A stretch of DNA of 64,000 nucleotides from Xiphydria camelus (lineage: Eukaryota; Arthropoda; Insecta; Hymenoptera; Xiphydriidae), in assembly GCA_963678675.1 (NCBI GenBank), contig OY783195.1:18817342-18881341 (forward strand). The letters run 5' to 3'. Positions within the stretch are counted from its first letter, which is position 1, and each line of letters opens with the position of its first letter. A model generated the notes under the pieces. That model was not told where the DNA came from, made no database searches, and was given only the letters and a program-made list of their open reading frames with translations. Shown in pieces: positions 44,845 to 55,986 of this stretch. Made by a program: the position numbers and the translations under genes.

Positions 44845-45242
44845 CAGGGTGTTATGCAGGTCGATGCAAACCTTATATGAGCTGATATAATACCTCATTT
44901 AGAACCTATTTAGCCACAGTTACCTTAGTACAAAGTCTGATAATTTTCGAGCTATTCGCAAAAAAGTGATAATGTTATCACCCGTTTTCAATGTGTTAAA
45001 ATGATGTTGTTAATCTCTACTTCGTTTTTAGACAATCCTTACCATATTAAATAGAAAAATACAGATTAGAGCAAGAATTCAAACTGAAAAAATGAATGTA
45101 AGAGTTATTATCTTCATTCTTTCATTGGCGAATAGCTCGAAAACTATCAGAGTTTGTACTAAGGTAACTGTGGCTAAGTAGGTTCTAAATGAGGTATTCT
45201 ATCAGCTCATATAAGGTTTGCATCGACCTGCATAACACCCTG
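44845..45242. mobile_element. MITE with CAGGGTGTTATGC ends, TA flanks
   Basis: Terminal inverted repeats of ~120 bp start CAGGGTGTTATGCAGGTCGA in both arms and continue through TTATATGAGCTGATA and TAGCCACAGTTACC. TA lies on each side (44843-44844, 45243-45244). A related end, TACAGGGTGTTA, lies at 6546, and a similar but unpaired end, ACGGGGTGTTCTC, near 45508. Probably Tc1/mariner-type. Confidence 0.85.
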
Positions 45243-45244
45243 TA

Positions 45245-48200
45245 TATTTATCATGGATAGGAAATCGAGTGTCGATAGCTTTGTTCTAGTTGGCGAACTA
45301 AACTAGTGATCGCCTTTACCGGCACTATAACGTTTCCTAATGTAAATTGATGAAACGGAGGTGCGAAATAGTAGGTAGTTCTTGTGCCATTTATCTGTCC
45401 GGCTTCTAAATCACATTCTCTGATGATTCTAAACCGTTCAATAAATCTTTGACAATTGTGCTTGGTACTTTATATAAATGTACACACAAGTTACAGAATA
45501 TTTTATACGGGGTGTTCTCAAACCTCTGACCCAGAGGAATACACTATGTTCATTAAACAATTACGAACATAATGCAATTGATTTTATTGAAATCCGTTAA
45601 AAATATATGGAGAAATTAATTATTAAACAGTAATTAATATTTTGAATTTATTCGGCATTGACGATGTCATATAGAGGATAATCACAATTGCTATCGTTAT
45701 TATAAACATTATCTTCATGAGAACATTATCTTGATATAAGCACTCGCTAGCACGAGCTTATAACAAGTCATGCACACGTCTTGCTTCGACGACCATTCTT
45801 ATCGAACTCCTTTTGAGGTTACTTAATAGGATCATACTATGCGGAATCTATAACTTTTCAGAGTACATTTTTAATTTTCTTGAAATTTGGATATTTTCTT
45901 ATTAATCGAATTTCAAGTAAGTATGCCAAATGATTTTTGAAAATTTTGAAAAATATATAAATTATAACACTGAATTATTGGAGTTAAATTAATTCAAAAA
46001 AGCATAGCACTATAAGTAAAAATCACAACATAATGGAATTTGCCACCTTCACGCGAATACGCTTTTATTTCATACAAAAAAATAAGAAACATGGAAAAAA
46101 TAATTCGTAAATTTTTTACACTAATAATTTTGTAAATCCCTCTTTGGAGAGTCACGCCACTTTTTTAAAATCTAAAAAAATGAGCATGTCGCTACACCTA
46201 TTTTCTTTCCAGTTATCGAATAAAAACACAGGCACTTTACAAACATGTTTTTGGGGCAAAAGTGCAGTATTTATAATTTTTATTCAAGTTTCGTAGTGAA
46301 TGGTGCATCATTCGCCGTGCGCTGCAAATCAAAGATTCTAGCTGATCGAGAAATATGGTTTTAAATTACTATTTTTATTTACGTATGTATTTTCTAGGTT
46401 TGCATTTCATATTACTCTTCACATGAAAACAGTTTTTATAAATCTGAAAAAAAAACTTAGGTAGAACGACTTAAGTAATACTTTAAATATTCATCAATAT
46501 TACTTTATTTTCTTACACATTACTTATTTTCCTCTACTGATGTCGTTTTTTGGCATTAATTCGAGGTACTTTACCATTGGTGACCGTAAAACTTTTTTTC
46601 GTCAGGGGAACGCGGGTCACTCTGAAAATAATTTATATCACATGCTTGCAATCATTTTGTGAAGGTGCTGTCCTGTATTTATACTATAGTCAAAGAGTTT
46701 TCAGTGCAATCGTGAAAATGGCTTCGTCTATGATAAAAGCTACTATTGGAACCTACTATTGCAGTCAAATTTTCATGATTAAAAAAATCTCTTGCTCGAA
46801 TCTTCAAGCAACATTTCATTTACAAATATTAGGTCCATTTTATAATATTTAATACCATTTTTAGCAACTTATAACATGAGCGTTAGAGAAATATATTATA
46901 GAATGTCAATATGTATTGTACTCAACGAAAACTAGAATACATGTGGAATGTATTTTTAAAATATTTTCGATACCTACGCTTCGCGTCTACAATATTTCGA
47001 ACTTTACGGAGATATATTCAGTTATATTCGTAGAATCTCTCGGTATGCCGAGTATATATTATGTGAAACGGCGGGTACAAAAATAACAATCTATATAATA
47101 CGTCGTCCGCACAACCCAGTGAGCACGTTCGTTTTCATTAACGATAGAAGTCAGGCGATAACGACAAATGGCCGCGACGTGACTGAGCCTATAGCAGGAT
47201 AGGTAGAGAGGGTAGGTATTTCACGAAACCCATGAAATATTTAGCACGTTTATTAATTTCAGTTGAATAAGAGGTCTTCCCTGTGGTGCGTGTACCGAAA
47301 TGATCTTCCCAACCATGTCGAACGATTCGACCTCGACGTCGGCTGATTTCAACTGATCGTTGAACATGAAAGTCGTCAATATAAAAAGATTTTTACTCTA
47401 ATGGGCAAAGAGACGAACGAATCTTCAAGAGCGACGAACCTCGATTCATGGTCGATAACAGATGATTATGTACTCAGCTTTGGAGGATCGTGTAAATAGA
47501 GGAAAATGCGAACTTCTCTGGTACGAATGTACGGGAGGATGGCGCGTCCACTTAAAACTAGAAAACACAATGCATTCCTCTCTGTTCTATTTCGCAGAGA
47601 TCGAGATAGAGTGAGCGTAAGCGCGAGAGGAGGTGTGGCGGGGTTAAGAATGCGAGAGGCGAGAGGGAAGGTAGCAATGGCGATCGGGAGATACTCCGTG
47701 GGCACGGAGGGATCCTCGGTCGCAGGAGACATAAAATATCAGCCGGAAGATTACCACCATCCTTTCTCCACCTCCCTGTGTTCCCTCTGTATCCGCTTCT
47801 TACCGCGCCAGTTTTTACTAGAAATATATGCACCGGCCGTCATTTATTACTTTTATTTTTTTCACACATACCCTTGCCCACCACGAACCCACGTCCGATC
47901 CACGGCACAAGTGCCACGCTGACTTACATTAGCGGGAAAATTATCAATAAGGCGGTTGCGCACACTCGCACAGGTTACTTATTGTGACTGAACGGGCTAA
48001 TATTTTTACTCGCAGGAGACGGGTATTAATGGGTGCAATTTATTGCTCGTGGCATGTTTCGTATCACGGTGGCTATAAACGAGTTTATATAGCACGTCAT
48101 TTGTTACCTGTTGGTGAATTACGTTTTCCACCTTAAATGCTGAGTTCCCTTGGAGAACTTGAATGAATTCGCGCACAAATGTTTAATATATTCCACTTAG

Positions 48201-48479
48201 CACAAATAAAAATTAAATAATTCTACGTATATTTATTACAACGTATATTGAATTAGAAAGATATATAAAATCCAAAGATGTATAGGTACCTATGTAGTTT
48301 AAGAACGAAATTAATTAAGTACTTCTTTGACTTTCACTTTAATTAAGTGGTCATGGTGATGATGTTCGAGACAGTAATAATTACTATAAGATAGCTTTCG
48401 AGGTGAAATTATGGGAGGATCTCTACTGTTCGAAACATCTACCCTTACTTATACTTATACTCTAAATTTGGTCGATAAA
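45245..48479. other. no gene seen
   Basis: AT-rich to about 46.9 kb, GC-richer around 47.1-47.95 kb. Open frames (46550-46852; 47506-47922 and its antisense partner) lack known domains, and the latter is low-complexity Arg/Gly-rich. No clear inverted repeat was seen in these 3.2 kb. Confidence 0.3.
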
Positions 48480-48623
48480 ACTGGACCAATCGAAGTATTC
48501 GACCTACCCATACAAAACATACCGACGTATCCCCGACTTGGACGATTGGCCTAATGTTGGTTCGATATCGTTGGCCGATAGTTGTTCGACGTTGTCTAAT
48601 GACAAGAAGTGCAAAATGACGAT

Positions 48624-48671
<48 letters not shown>

Positions 48672-49215
48672 CCGACATTAACATTAATGTTGGGACAACG
48701 ATCACATAGAGCATCGAGGAAATGCTGGGTCCACGTCGGTAATTAATACTGGGTTCTCAATGTTAGTTCAATATCAAAAAATGGAGACTGATAACGTTGA
48801 TCCAACGTTAACGTTCAACGTTTGGCCAACCGTTATACAGCATCGGGGAGACACAGGGTTTACGATAGCAATCAAGACTGTGTTCTTAGTATTGGTCCAA
48901 TGTCAGAAACTGCAAAACAACGGCAATGATTCTACGTTAATCACCGACATTGGGCTAATGATCACACAGCAATAGGGAAACGTAGGGCCTACATCGGCAA
49001 TCAAGACTGGATTCACGACATTAAACCAACGTCATTAAATGCAAAATGACGTTGACCCGACCATAACTACTAACATTGGGCCAATGATCACAGAGCAGGG
49101 CATATGTCGGCAATTGAGACTGGTTTCCTCAATATTGAACCAACGTCAGGAACTGCAGAATAACAACCATGATCCTGTGTTAATCATCGACGTTGGATCA
49201 ACGATCACACAGCAT
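48480..49215. repeat. tandem array, ~115-135-bp units, with (CT)n insert
   Basis: The block ATTGGGCCAATGATCACACA and flanking CAATCAAGACTG, AACTGCAAAA words recur near 48698, 48832, 48958, 49086 and 49201, spacing 115-134 bp. A less clear earlier unit (48540-48620) is interrupted by a (CT)n run at 48625-48668. A C-A-rich frame stays open in parts by chance only. Confidence 0.75.
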
Positions 49216-49544
49216 CTATAATAATTTCTAAAAACAACAGTACTGTAAGATAGATGATATAAAAAACTGATATTCAATGTTCGAAATTATTCATAATTTC
49301 TAATGAAGAAATCGATAAACGAACGACTGCACGGCGTTTCGATTGCACCTATTATGGACGCGTGCCTATGGATGTAACGCGTGGTCGCAGCCGAGTCGGC
49401 ATGCGCTAGCCTGCCGACGGTTCAAGGGCCGGAAAGGCCCGGAATGCGTCACAAAGGACGCATTAGCATGACGGAGTAGAACGGTCGTACCGCCCGGAAG
49501 GTCAAAGGTCCTGTCTGGGTTATCGCCCAGGTCCGCCAACTGGG

Positions 49545-49551
49545 TATATTA
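49545..49551 (+). promoter_or_regulatory. TATA-like box of the LTR
   Basis: TATATTA in a GC-rich context. A start site would be expected roughly 25-35 bp downstream, which places the hairpin array at the very 5' end of the transcript. Confidence 0.45.
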
Positions 49552-49592
49552 GACGGCCGGCGAGCAATCCCCGGCAGACGAACACGAGTCTC

Positions 49593-49888
49593 GGCAGTGG
49601 AAGCGTCATTTATGAACACCACTGCCACTCAAGTCTCATTCGAACGCCAGACAGAACCAAGTTGTAGTGGAAGCGTCATTTATGAATACCGCTACCTCTC
49701 GAGCCTCAGTCGAATGCCGCTAGCGGAAGCGTCATTCGTGAACACCCTAGCAGTCGAACGACCTTACTGATTGACACCAGCAGCGATAGTGGAAGCGTCA
49801 TTCGTGAACACCACTACCGCTCTCAGTCCACCGAGGCTCTTAGCCTGAACGTCGTTAGGGAAGCGTCATTCGTGAACACCTTAGCGAC
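49593..49888 (+). repeat. five tandem hairpins with constant loop and covarying stems
   Basis: Hairpins at 49593-49626, 49664-49695, 49719-49751, 49785-49818 and 49851-49888. The 18-nt apical sequence is AAGCGTCATTYRTGAACA in four (ATA for ACA in the second). The stems differ in sequence but stay paired: GGCAGTGG/CCACTGCC; GTAGTGG/CCGCTAC (one G-U); GCTAG-c-GG/CCCTAGC; TAGTGG/CCACTA; GTCGTTAGGG/CCTTAGCGAC (two G-U). Within the apex TCA/TGA can pair around TTCG or TTTA. Period about 55-71 bp. Compensatory change across units indicates selection on the fold at some stage. Confidence 0.8.
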
Positions 49889-50173
49889 CTCACGGCCCGA
49901 CGACCGATGTTTTCACGCCGCTTCGCCTAATCGGCGAACTACTACGTGGACGAGGCTCCTCCGCTTACGGCCCTATGACGACACCCGGGACGCAGGCAGC
50001 ACCCGGCACGCCAGGACCGAGGCAGCCACATTCCTGAGGACGACGCTCCCACACCGCATCCGAGCAGCCCGACCGGCAGCACCTCCAACGCTTCTCCGAG
50101 TCCGATCCCCCCGGAATCTTTTTTCCCTCCCACTCGCACATTCACACACCACCACCTGGACGCCCATATCACG

Positions 50174-50179
50174 AATAAA
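50174..50179 (+). terminator. AATAAA polyadenylation signal of the LTR
   Basis: Canonical hexamer 51 bp before the proposed LTR end, followed by T/G-containing sequence (TCTGTGCGTATT). Confidence 0.5.
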
Positions 50180-50234
50180 ACCCTAGTTATAGTCTATTCG
50201 CGCTCTGTGCGTATTACCCCTCCTACAACACGAT

Positions 50235-51295
50235 ATTTTTCATGAAAATGAAACGTTGAACTTCTAGCCATGATGGTATTACCGCACATAGCGAGTCGAT
50301 ATTTGATTAATAATTGGTTTAAACAGTAAACTTTTGCAAATATCTCGGTAACGGTAAGAGATACAACGAAGCAAAGAAAAGTTTAGGGTTACATAGAGTT
50401 CAAACTTTAAGTCTTGTTAACATGTATTATCATAGAAAGCGAATCTATAATTCGTTTAAACAATAAACTTATTCAAATACATATCTTGGAAATGGTGAGA
50501 AATACAATGAAATGGAGAAAATTTCAAGACTGTATAAACTTAGTGGATCAAATGTTCAACAGTGGTGATATTACTGAAGAACGCGTGTTAAATAATAATT
50601 TATTTTAACAATGAGTTCATGTGCGCAGCCTTTGAACAATGAGATGGCGCACCATTTTTTAAAGTGCTACAAAAACTATATTTGTAGAATAAGCAATACT
50701 TTATTGATAATGTGGATAGAGCGAACAATAAAATATAGGAATTTGTAAAGGAACGACCAAAAGTGTTATCGAGTTTTGTAAAAAATTTGTTAAAAAAAAT
50801 ATACCAAAAACAACTCACCCGCTCTAGTATTGGTGAGATGGCGCAGTCGAAAAAATTGGTGAGTGGTTCTCCGAGAATAGGCTTCAAAATTAAAAATACA
50901 ACTACTTTTAATGCCAAATAACAAAAACAAAAATTCAAAAACATCTTAAATAATTAAATTTAAAGAAAAATACCAAAGTATTGATTATTCCAACCACATA
51001 AACTTAAAACATCTTTAAGAAATAATAAATCTTAGTAATAATACGTAAAAGTGTTATTTCGCTTTTCTGCCACTTTTCTGAATTCTTGTACATGAAGGAC
51101 GGAATGAAAGGGCCTAGCGGAATAAGCATGTGAAATCTGCCCCCACGTGGATCAGCACCAAATTTATATGATCGATAGGCATCTATGAGAAACTAAATCT
51201 CCTAAATTTTTAGACCCCTAATCGCTATAGGGGGGGAGTTATGAGGGGGGGAAGTAAAATCGAAAAACAGCTTTTTCTCCGGAACGGCTCGACTG
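50235..51295. other. no gene seen
   Basis: AT-rich. The word GAGATGGCGCA occurs at about 50640 and 50834, and inverted at about 58578, so short repeats flank the next element. The 114-codon minus-strand frame (50600-50944) is Phe/Leu-rich without a known domain. Confidence 0.3.
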
Positions 51296-51833
51296 ATTTT
51301 CATGAAAAAATATATGTTACTCTTCCTGAAGAGTCAATTCTAACAAAAAATATGTTGAATTTTTTTTTTGAAAATTCGCCCGAAAAAAAATGTATGAAGT
51401 TGTTAAACAATTTTTAAAATGTTATAATTAATCGGAACCACTCTAATTCTTTTCTTATTTTTTTCTTTGGAATGTCCTTAAAATAACATAATTTTTCCAA
51501 TTTGATCGGAAGTGTACCCCACGGAAAAATATTAACAAATGTACACGGCTCATCACCTACCTTCTATATATTATATATATATATGATATATACACTGTAC
51601 ACTTATTACAAAGGAATTTGTCCACTTTTATGATAATTCGGCACATGATAATTATTAATTTTTTGGAACAGTCTTTCAATGCTATTATTTATTATCTATT
51701 ATTATTTCAATGCTTCCTTTACTATGAACGAGCTCGCATCTCACGATACGGGGTGCTTCATTTCTGTAAGTCTTCTGGCCTCTCACTTATAAATACTTAC
51801 ATATAGTTAAAAATACTCGATGAAAAAACAATT

Positions 51834-52131
51834 TTAATTCTCGTCACTGTTTTCATCTACTACTGGAACGATTCCATTTTTCATGAACATTTTACTCAGT
51901 ATTTCAGCTGGTCGAATAATTTTTGATAAGTATCTTGCATTTGATAAATAATACACAATAGCAGCAATGTGAGAACAGCAGCCAACTGTTCTTCTGGCAT
52001 TAGCACATTCACATGCATAGTTTATTACGCCAGAAATCCCGATACTGTTAGGTTTGTACCTAATGAAGCATCTATATGATGTCCTAGAAATGTGTCGAGA
52101 TGGTACTTTGAATTTGAGCACATTTGGTTCA
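51834..52131 (-). pseudogene. SWIM-transposase C-terminal exon, copy 2, after the LINE
   Basis: Reads EPNVLKFKVPSRHISRTSYR, then YACECANARRTVGCCSHIAA, IVYYLSNARYLSKIIRPAEI and an acidic tail VDENSDEN with a stop. It matches the copy 1 C-terminus closely and retains all four SWIM zinc ligands (CxC, CxH). In the uninterrupted gene it would follow 55987-56588 directly; the frame is preserved across the LINE target duplication (EPNV on both sides). Confidence 0.85.
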
Positions 52132-52154
52132 TCATCATCATAAAGTTATCAGTC

Positions 52155-55100
52155 CTAAGACTGGTTTGATACCATTCTCCATCTTTTCCTGTCCTCCGCT
52201 AGTCTTTTCATTTCCCTGTATTTCGAACAACCTACGTCCTTAATGATTTGCGAAATGTAGTCTAACCGCGGCCTACCTACCTCTCTCTTTTTTCCCGTTT
52301 CTGCTTCTAAGATGTCTCTTAGCAGTCCCTCATGTCTCACTATATGGCCTATCAGCTGATCCCTTCTTTTCTTTATATTTTTCCAGAGCCGCCGGTTTTC
52401 CTCTATTTTCCTCAAGACTTCTTCATTTGTGATTTTCTCGGTCCATTTTACTTTTAGCATTCTTCTATAGCACCACATTTCGAAGCTGTCTAATTTTTTC
52501 CTTTCTACCATTCCTATCGTCCAAGATTCGCACCCATACAAAGCTGTACTCCACACGTATGTTTTGAGAAATTTTTTCCTACTCTCTAGGCTGACGTTTT
52601 TTGAGCATAGTAGCTTCTTTTTCAGATTAAAAGCCTGTTTTCCCTGCGCTATTCTTTGTTTGACGTCTTTTAGGCTCTTTCCATCTGTCGTTATTTGGCT
52701 ACCTAGATAGCAAAACTGCTGTACTTCTTCTACGCTTTCGTCGCCTATATTTATTCTAGTTTTACTCTTACGTTTTTTCTTACTACATACCAGAATTTTT
52801 GTCTTTTTCTTATTAATTTTCATATTGTAGTTCTCTATTAGGATGTTTTCCATTTCGTTAAGCGCCTTTTCTAGTTCTTCTTTGTTCGATGCTAGTAGCG
52901 CTATATCGTCGGCGAACCGAAGCATGCTCACTGTTTGCCCTTGTATTTTAATGCCTGAAGTTGAGTTTTCTTTTAATTCGTTCATCGCTTCCTCTATGTA
53001 TAAGTTAAAGATTAGAGGCGACAGTGTGCATCCTTGTCGTACTCCTTTTCTAATTTTCGCTTCTCTCACTTCTTCTTCTACTCCTATCACTGCTACTTGG
53101 TTTTCATATAAATTATGTATGATTCTTCTTTCTCTGTACTTTATTCCTACTCTTTTCAGTATTTCGAACATTTTTTGCCACTGAACATTGTCGAATGCTT
53201 TCTCTAGGTCTATGAATCCTATATATAGTGTTTCGTCTTTTTCTAATGTTTTCTCTGCAATTAGTCTTAGCGCTATTATCGCTTCCCTCGTTCCTCTGTT
53301 CCTTCTAAATCCGAACTGGTCTTCTGCTAATACTTCCTCGGCTCTCCGTTCCATTCTCCTTTGTATAATTTTTGTTAAGATTTTTGATGCGTGCGGTATC
53401 AAGCTGATTGTACGAAAATTTTCGCATCTATCCGCGCCTACTTTTTTTGGAAGGGTAACTATTATACTTTTCTTGAAATCTTTTGGCATTTTTCCTGTTT
53501 CGTACATATGACTCACGAGTTTAAATAGCCTACTTATCGCCTCTTCCCCTGCAAACTTTAAAATTTCTGCCTGTATTCCATCTATCCCGGGTGCTTTATT
53601 GTTTTTCAATTCCTTAAGTGCTATCTCAAATTCCGACTTAATAATAGGATCCCCGAGTTCGTTTTCATCTACGCTATTTTCTTCTTCCAATATGTTACTT
53701 AGTTCTTCTCCATTGTATAGTTTTTCTAAATATTCTTTCCATCTATCGGCCTTTTCTGCGTTTTCTAACAACATGTTTCCGTTTTCATTTCTAATATTTC
53801 TACTTTTCGGTTTGTATTCTTGAAAATTTCTTTTTATTAGTCTGAAAGCTGCATCGGTCCTACCTAATTTAATTTTCTTTTCAACTTCTTCGCATCTTTC
53901 TTCTATCCATTCTTCCTTAGCTCTCCTAGATTTTCTAATTATCTCCCATTTCAGGGATTTGTATTTTCTCTGTCCGTTTTCATCTACCCTAGACTTATAC
54001 TTTCGTCTCTCCTCTATCAACTCTAAAATTTCTCTCGTTATCCACGGATTTCTACTCTCATTTTCTTTGATACCTAGTACTTCTTCTGCTGCATTTTCTA
54101 AACTCGTTTTAATATGATTCCAATTTTCTTCTGTGCTCGCTTTGCTATTATTGGCTACATCCCCCCCCTTACGATTTAAATGTTTCTCAACTTTACTCTG
54201 GAATTCTTTTTCTACTTTATCGTTCTTGAGTTTACTGATATCCCACTTTTTGCGGGCGTTATTTTTTTTCTTAAGTCTTTTAAATTTTAACTGACATTTC
54301 ATCATTACTAAATTATGATCGCTGTCTATATCTGCACCTGGGTAGCTCCTACAGTCTTTTACCTGGTTTCTGAACCTTTGTTTGACTAATATATAATCTA
54401 TTTGATATCTACCATTGTCCCCCGGCATTTTCCAGGTATACACTCTTCTTTTATGGTGCTCGAATAAGGTATTGGAAATCACTAATTGATGTTTATCGCA
54501 GAATTCGACTAATCTTGAACCTCTTTCGTTCCTAATTCCCAAGCTATAATTTCCTGTTATTTGTTCTTCCTTCCTTTCCCCTACTACCGCATTCCAGTCG
54601 CCCGTTATTATTAAGTTTTCGTCTCCTTTCACGTATTCTATTGTCTCTTCTATGTCATTATATACCTGTTCTATTTCCTCGTCATCGTGGCTCGAAGTGG
54701 GCATGTATACCTGAATTATTGTTGTGTTTGTTGGTTTCGACCTAATTTTTACCATAACAATCCTATCGCTGACCTGTAAGTAGCTTTCTACTCTTTGTCC
54801 TAACTTCCTGTTCATCACGAATCCTACTCCTGCGTTACCCGTCTCTGATCCCTTATAGATAATTCTGTAGTCCCCGCTCCAAAAATCTCCTTCCTTTGGC
54901 CATCGCATTTCGCTTATTCCTACTATATCTAACTCTAATCTATTCATTTCTACTTTGAGATTTTCTAATTTCCCCGCCTGCCTAAGACTCCTAACATTCC
55001 ATGCTCCGACCCGTAGAATGCCGGGTTTTCCCCGTCCTGACTTGGTTTTTCCCCAATTGCACTTTGAGTTCTCCCTAATTGCACTTCGCCTATTGCACCT

Positions 55101-55211
55101 CCCTTTATTGCACTTAGTTTTTGTGACATCCCCCGGGGTAGTCCCCACCCGGAGATCCGATTGGGGGACTATTTTACCTCCGGAATATTTTACTCCGGAG
55201 GACGCCATCAT
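52155..55211 (-). CDS. RTE-type endonuclease/reverse transcriptase
   Basis: An intact 1018-codon ORF. After a basic N-terminal ~60 residues comes an AP-like endonuclease: GAWNVRSL (69-76), SEMRW (100-104), GDWN (204-207), YQIDYILV (269-276), SDHN (297-300). The reverse transcriptase spans about 530-800: NNKAPGIDGI (537-546), QFGFRRNRGT (632-641), GFIDLEKAFD (665-674), GVRQGCTLSP (723-732) and the catalytic FADD (766-769). The C-terminal ~200 residues are basic with ESWTI and GRPRLDYI motifs as in other RTE proteins. It nicks target DNA and copies its RNA there. There is no stop, frameshift or missing catalytic residue that I can see, so it could encode an active enzyme. The ATG at 55211 is the first in frame; a downstream start is possible. 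Confidence 0.93.
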   Translation of the reverse strand: MMASSGVKYSGGKIVPQSDLRVGTTPGDVTKTKCNKGRCNRRSAIRENSKCNWGKTKSGRGKPGILRVGAWNVRSLRQAGKLENLKVEMNRLELDIVGISEMRWPKEGDFWSGDYRIIYKGSETGNAGVGFVMNRKLGQRVESYLQVSDRIVMVKIRSKPTNTTIIQVYMPTSSHDDEEIEQVYNDIEETIEYVKGDENLIITGDWNAVVGERKEEQITGNYSLGIRNERGSRLVEFCDKHQLVISNTLFEHHKRRVYTWKMPGDNGRYQIDYILVKQRFRNQVKDCRSYPGADIDSDHNLVMMKCQLKFKRLKKKNNARKKWDISKLKNDKVEKEFQSKVEKHLNRKGGDVANNSKASTEENWNHIKTSLENAAEEVLGIKENESRNPWITREILELIEERRKYKSRVDENGQRKYKSLKWEIIRKSRRAKEEWIEERCEEVEKKIKLGRTDAAFRLIKRNFQEYKPKSRNIRNENGNMLLENAEKADRWKEYLEKLYNGEELSNILEEENSVDENELGDPIIKSEFEIALKELKNNKAPGIDGIQAEILKFAGEEAISRLFKLVSHMYETGKMPKDFKKSIIVTLPKKVGADRCENFRTISLIPHASKILTKIIQRRMERRAEEVLAEDQFGFRRNRGTREAIIALRLIAEKTLEKDETLYIGFIDLEKAFDNVQWQKMFEILKRVGIKYRERRIIHNLYENQVAVIGVEEEVREAKIRKGVRQGCTLSPLIFNLYIEEAMNELKENSTSGIKIQGQTVSMLRFADDIALLASNKEELEKALNEMENILIENYNMKINKKKTKILVCSKKKRKSKTRINIGDESVEEVQQFCYLGSQITTDGKSLKDVKQRIAQGKQAFNLKKKLLCSKNVSLESRKKFLKTYVWSTALYGCESWTIGMVERKKLDSFEMWCYRRMLKVKWTEKITNEEVLRKIEENRRLWKNIKKRRDQLIGHIVRHEGLLRDILEAETGKKREVGRPRLDYISQIIKDVGCSKYREMKRLAEDRKRWRMVSNQS

Positions 55212-55616
55212 ATTTGTTAAAGATTTGGAATGGTATATTCCTGGGAATTATAATGTGGTGGTTTCCCTTTGCCTTCCACATCGCAGTTAAGAGGGGGTGT
55301 CATGCTACCATACCGATCTCCTTGATCTCTGCTAACATGACTACTGAAAGAGCTGCTGCCCTCTATCAGGGGATTCGTCTTCGTCTGGTTTCTCGCTAAG
55401 GACCCCTCCAATATGGTTGTACCTATGGTCCGGCTCCCTAGGTCCTCAAAACACGCAAGCCAACCCACCCGTTCCGGTTACTCCCAAGACTCATTCATAG
55501 ATTGACTTTAATTCATCAACTTGTATGAAATTGTCCCTGAAAGCGTTCCAGAACTGCGTCAAGGTGCGAATCCATAGGATAGGAATCCATAGGATACGAA
55601 TCTATAATAAAAAATA

Positions 55617-55790
55617 ATTATTTGCGATAAATAGGAGTTTATTCGCATCGAACCCAAAAGTCTACTTGAATTAGATAAATGTTCTGCATATCTTTTTAAT
55701 TTAGTACGAACCTAGTAGAACATTTACCAAATTCAAATAAACTCTTGTTCGATGTGAATAAATTTCTCTGTTAATCTCAAATAAATTTTT
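55617..55790. mobile_element. TTATTTGAGAT MITE, copy 2, inside the LINE leader
   Basis: Inverted arms TTATTTGCGATAAATAGGAG and (inverted) TTATTTGAGATTAACAGAGA, continuing through ATTCGCATCGAAC and GATAAATGTTCT. Homologous to 29695-29875. It lies within the LINE 5' leader, giving a three-level nest: transposon, LINE, MITE. Confidence 0.7.
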
Positions 55791-55986
55791 CTATTATTTT
55801 CTTTTTCCCGAGTGTACACGTTGCGCGTGTAACCGACTCGTTACATTTTCCGAGAAGCTTTTTTTCCACGGCCCCGCCCATCTTTCCTCGGATTTTTACA
55901 CGGGGCGACGCGCATCCCGTATATTCTCGGTGGTAGTTAAAATAGCCATTGGCGGCGATCGTCGAGTTACAACTTTTCCCCTGTAA

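Larger units (their letters stand above)
49344..50230 (+). mobile_element. GC-rich solo LTR of a retrotransposon
   Basis: A sharply bounded GC-rich block begins TGCACC (49344) and ends CAACA (50230), with CGAT on both sides (49340-49343, 50231-50234). An alternative start is TGTAACG at 49373, which mirrors the ACAACA end better but lacks a matching duplication. Inside are a TATA-like box (TATATTA, 49545-49551), five tandem hairpins (49593-49888) and AATAAA (50174-50179) about 50 bp before the end. That order is that of an LTR with U3, R and U5. No second LTR or internal genes are present, so it is a solo LTR. Gypsy or BEL/Pao cannot be distinguished. Confidence 0.6.
52132..55986 (-). mobile_element. 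full-length RTE-clade LINE with 12-bp target duplication
   Basis: ACATTTGGTTCA is found on both sides (52120-52131 and 55987-55998). On the minus strand the element starts near 55986, has a ~770-bp leader (itself holding a MITE at 55617-55790), one ORF (55211-52155), and a 3' UTR of only ~23 nt ending in TGATGATGATGA. The short 3' UTR with a TGA-repeat tail and the single EN-RT ORF are typical of RTE elements. It inserted into the transposase gene of copy 2. Confidence 0.85.

Noticed and set aside
47506..47922. 138-codon frame and its antisense 91-codon frame
   Set aside because: Arg/Gly-rich and Pro/Leu/Ser-rich complements of each other; no domain on either strand.
49593..49888. CRISPR-like array (constant repeat with variable flanks)
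   Set aside because: The variable parts are short paired stems and partly similar linkers, spacing is irregular, and the context is an eukaryotic LTR; not a CRISPR.
49872..50186. 104-codon frame in the LTR U5 region
   Set aside because: Arg/Thr/Pro-rich reading of GC-rich LTR sequence; starts within the last hairpin and has no domain.
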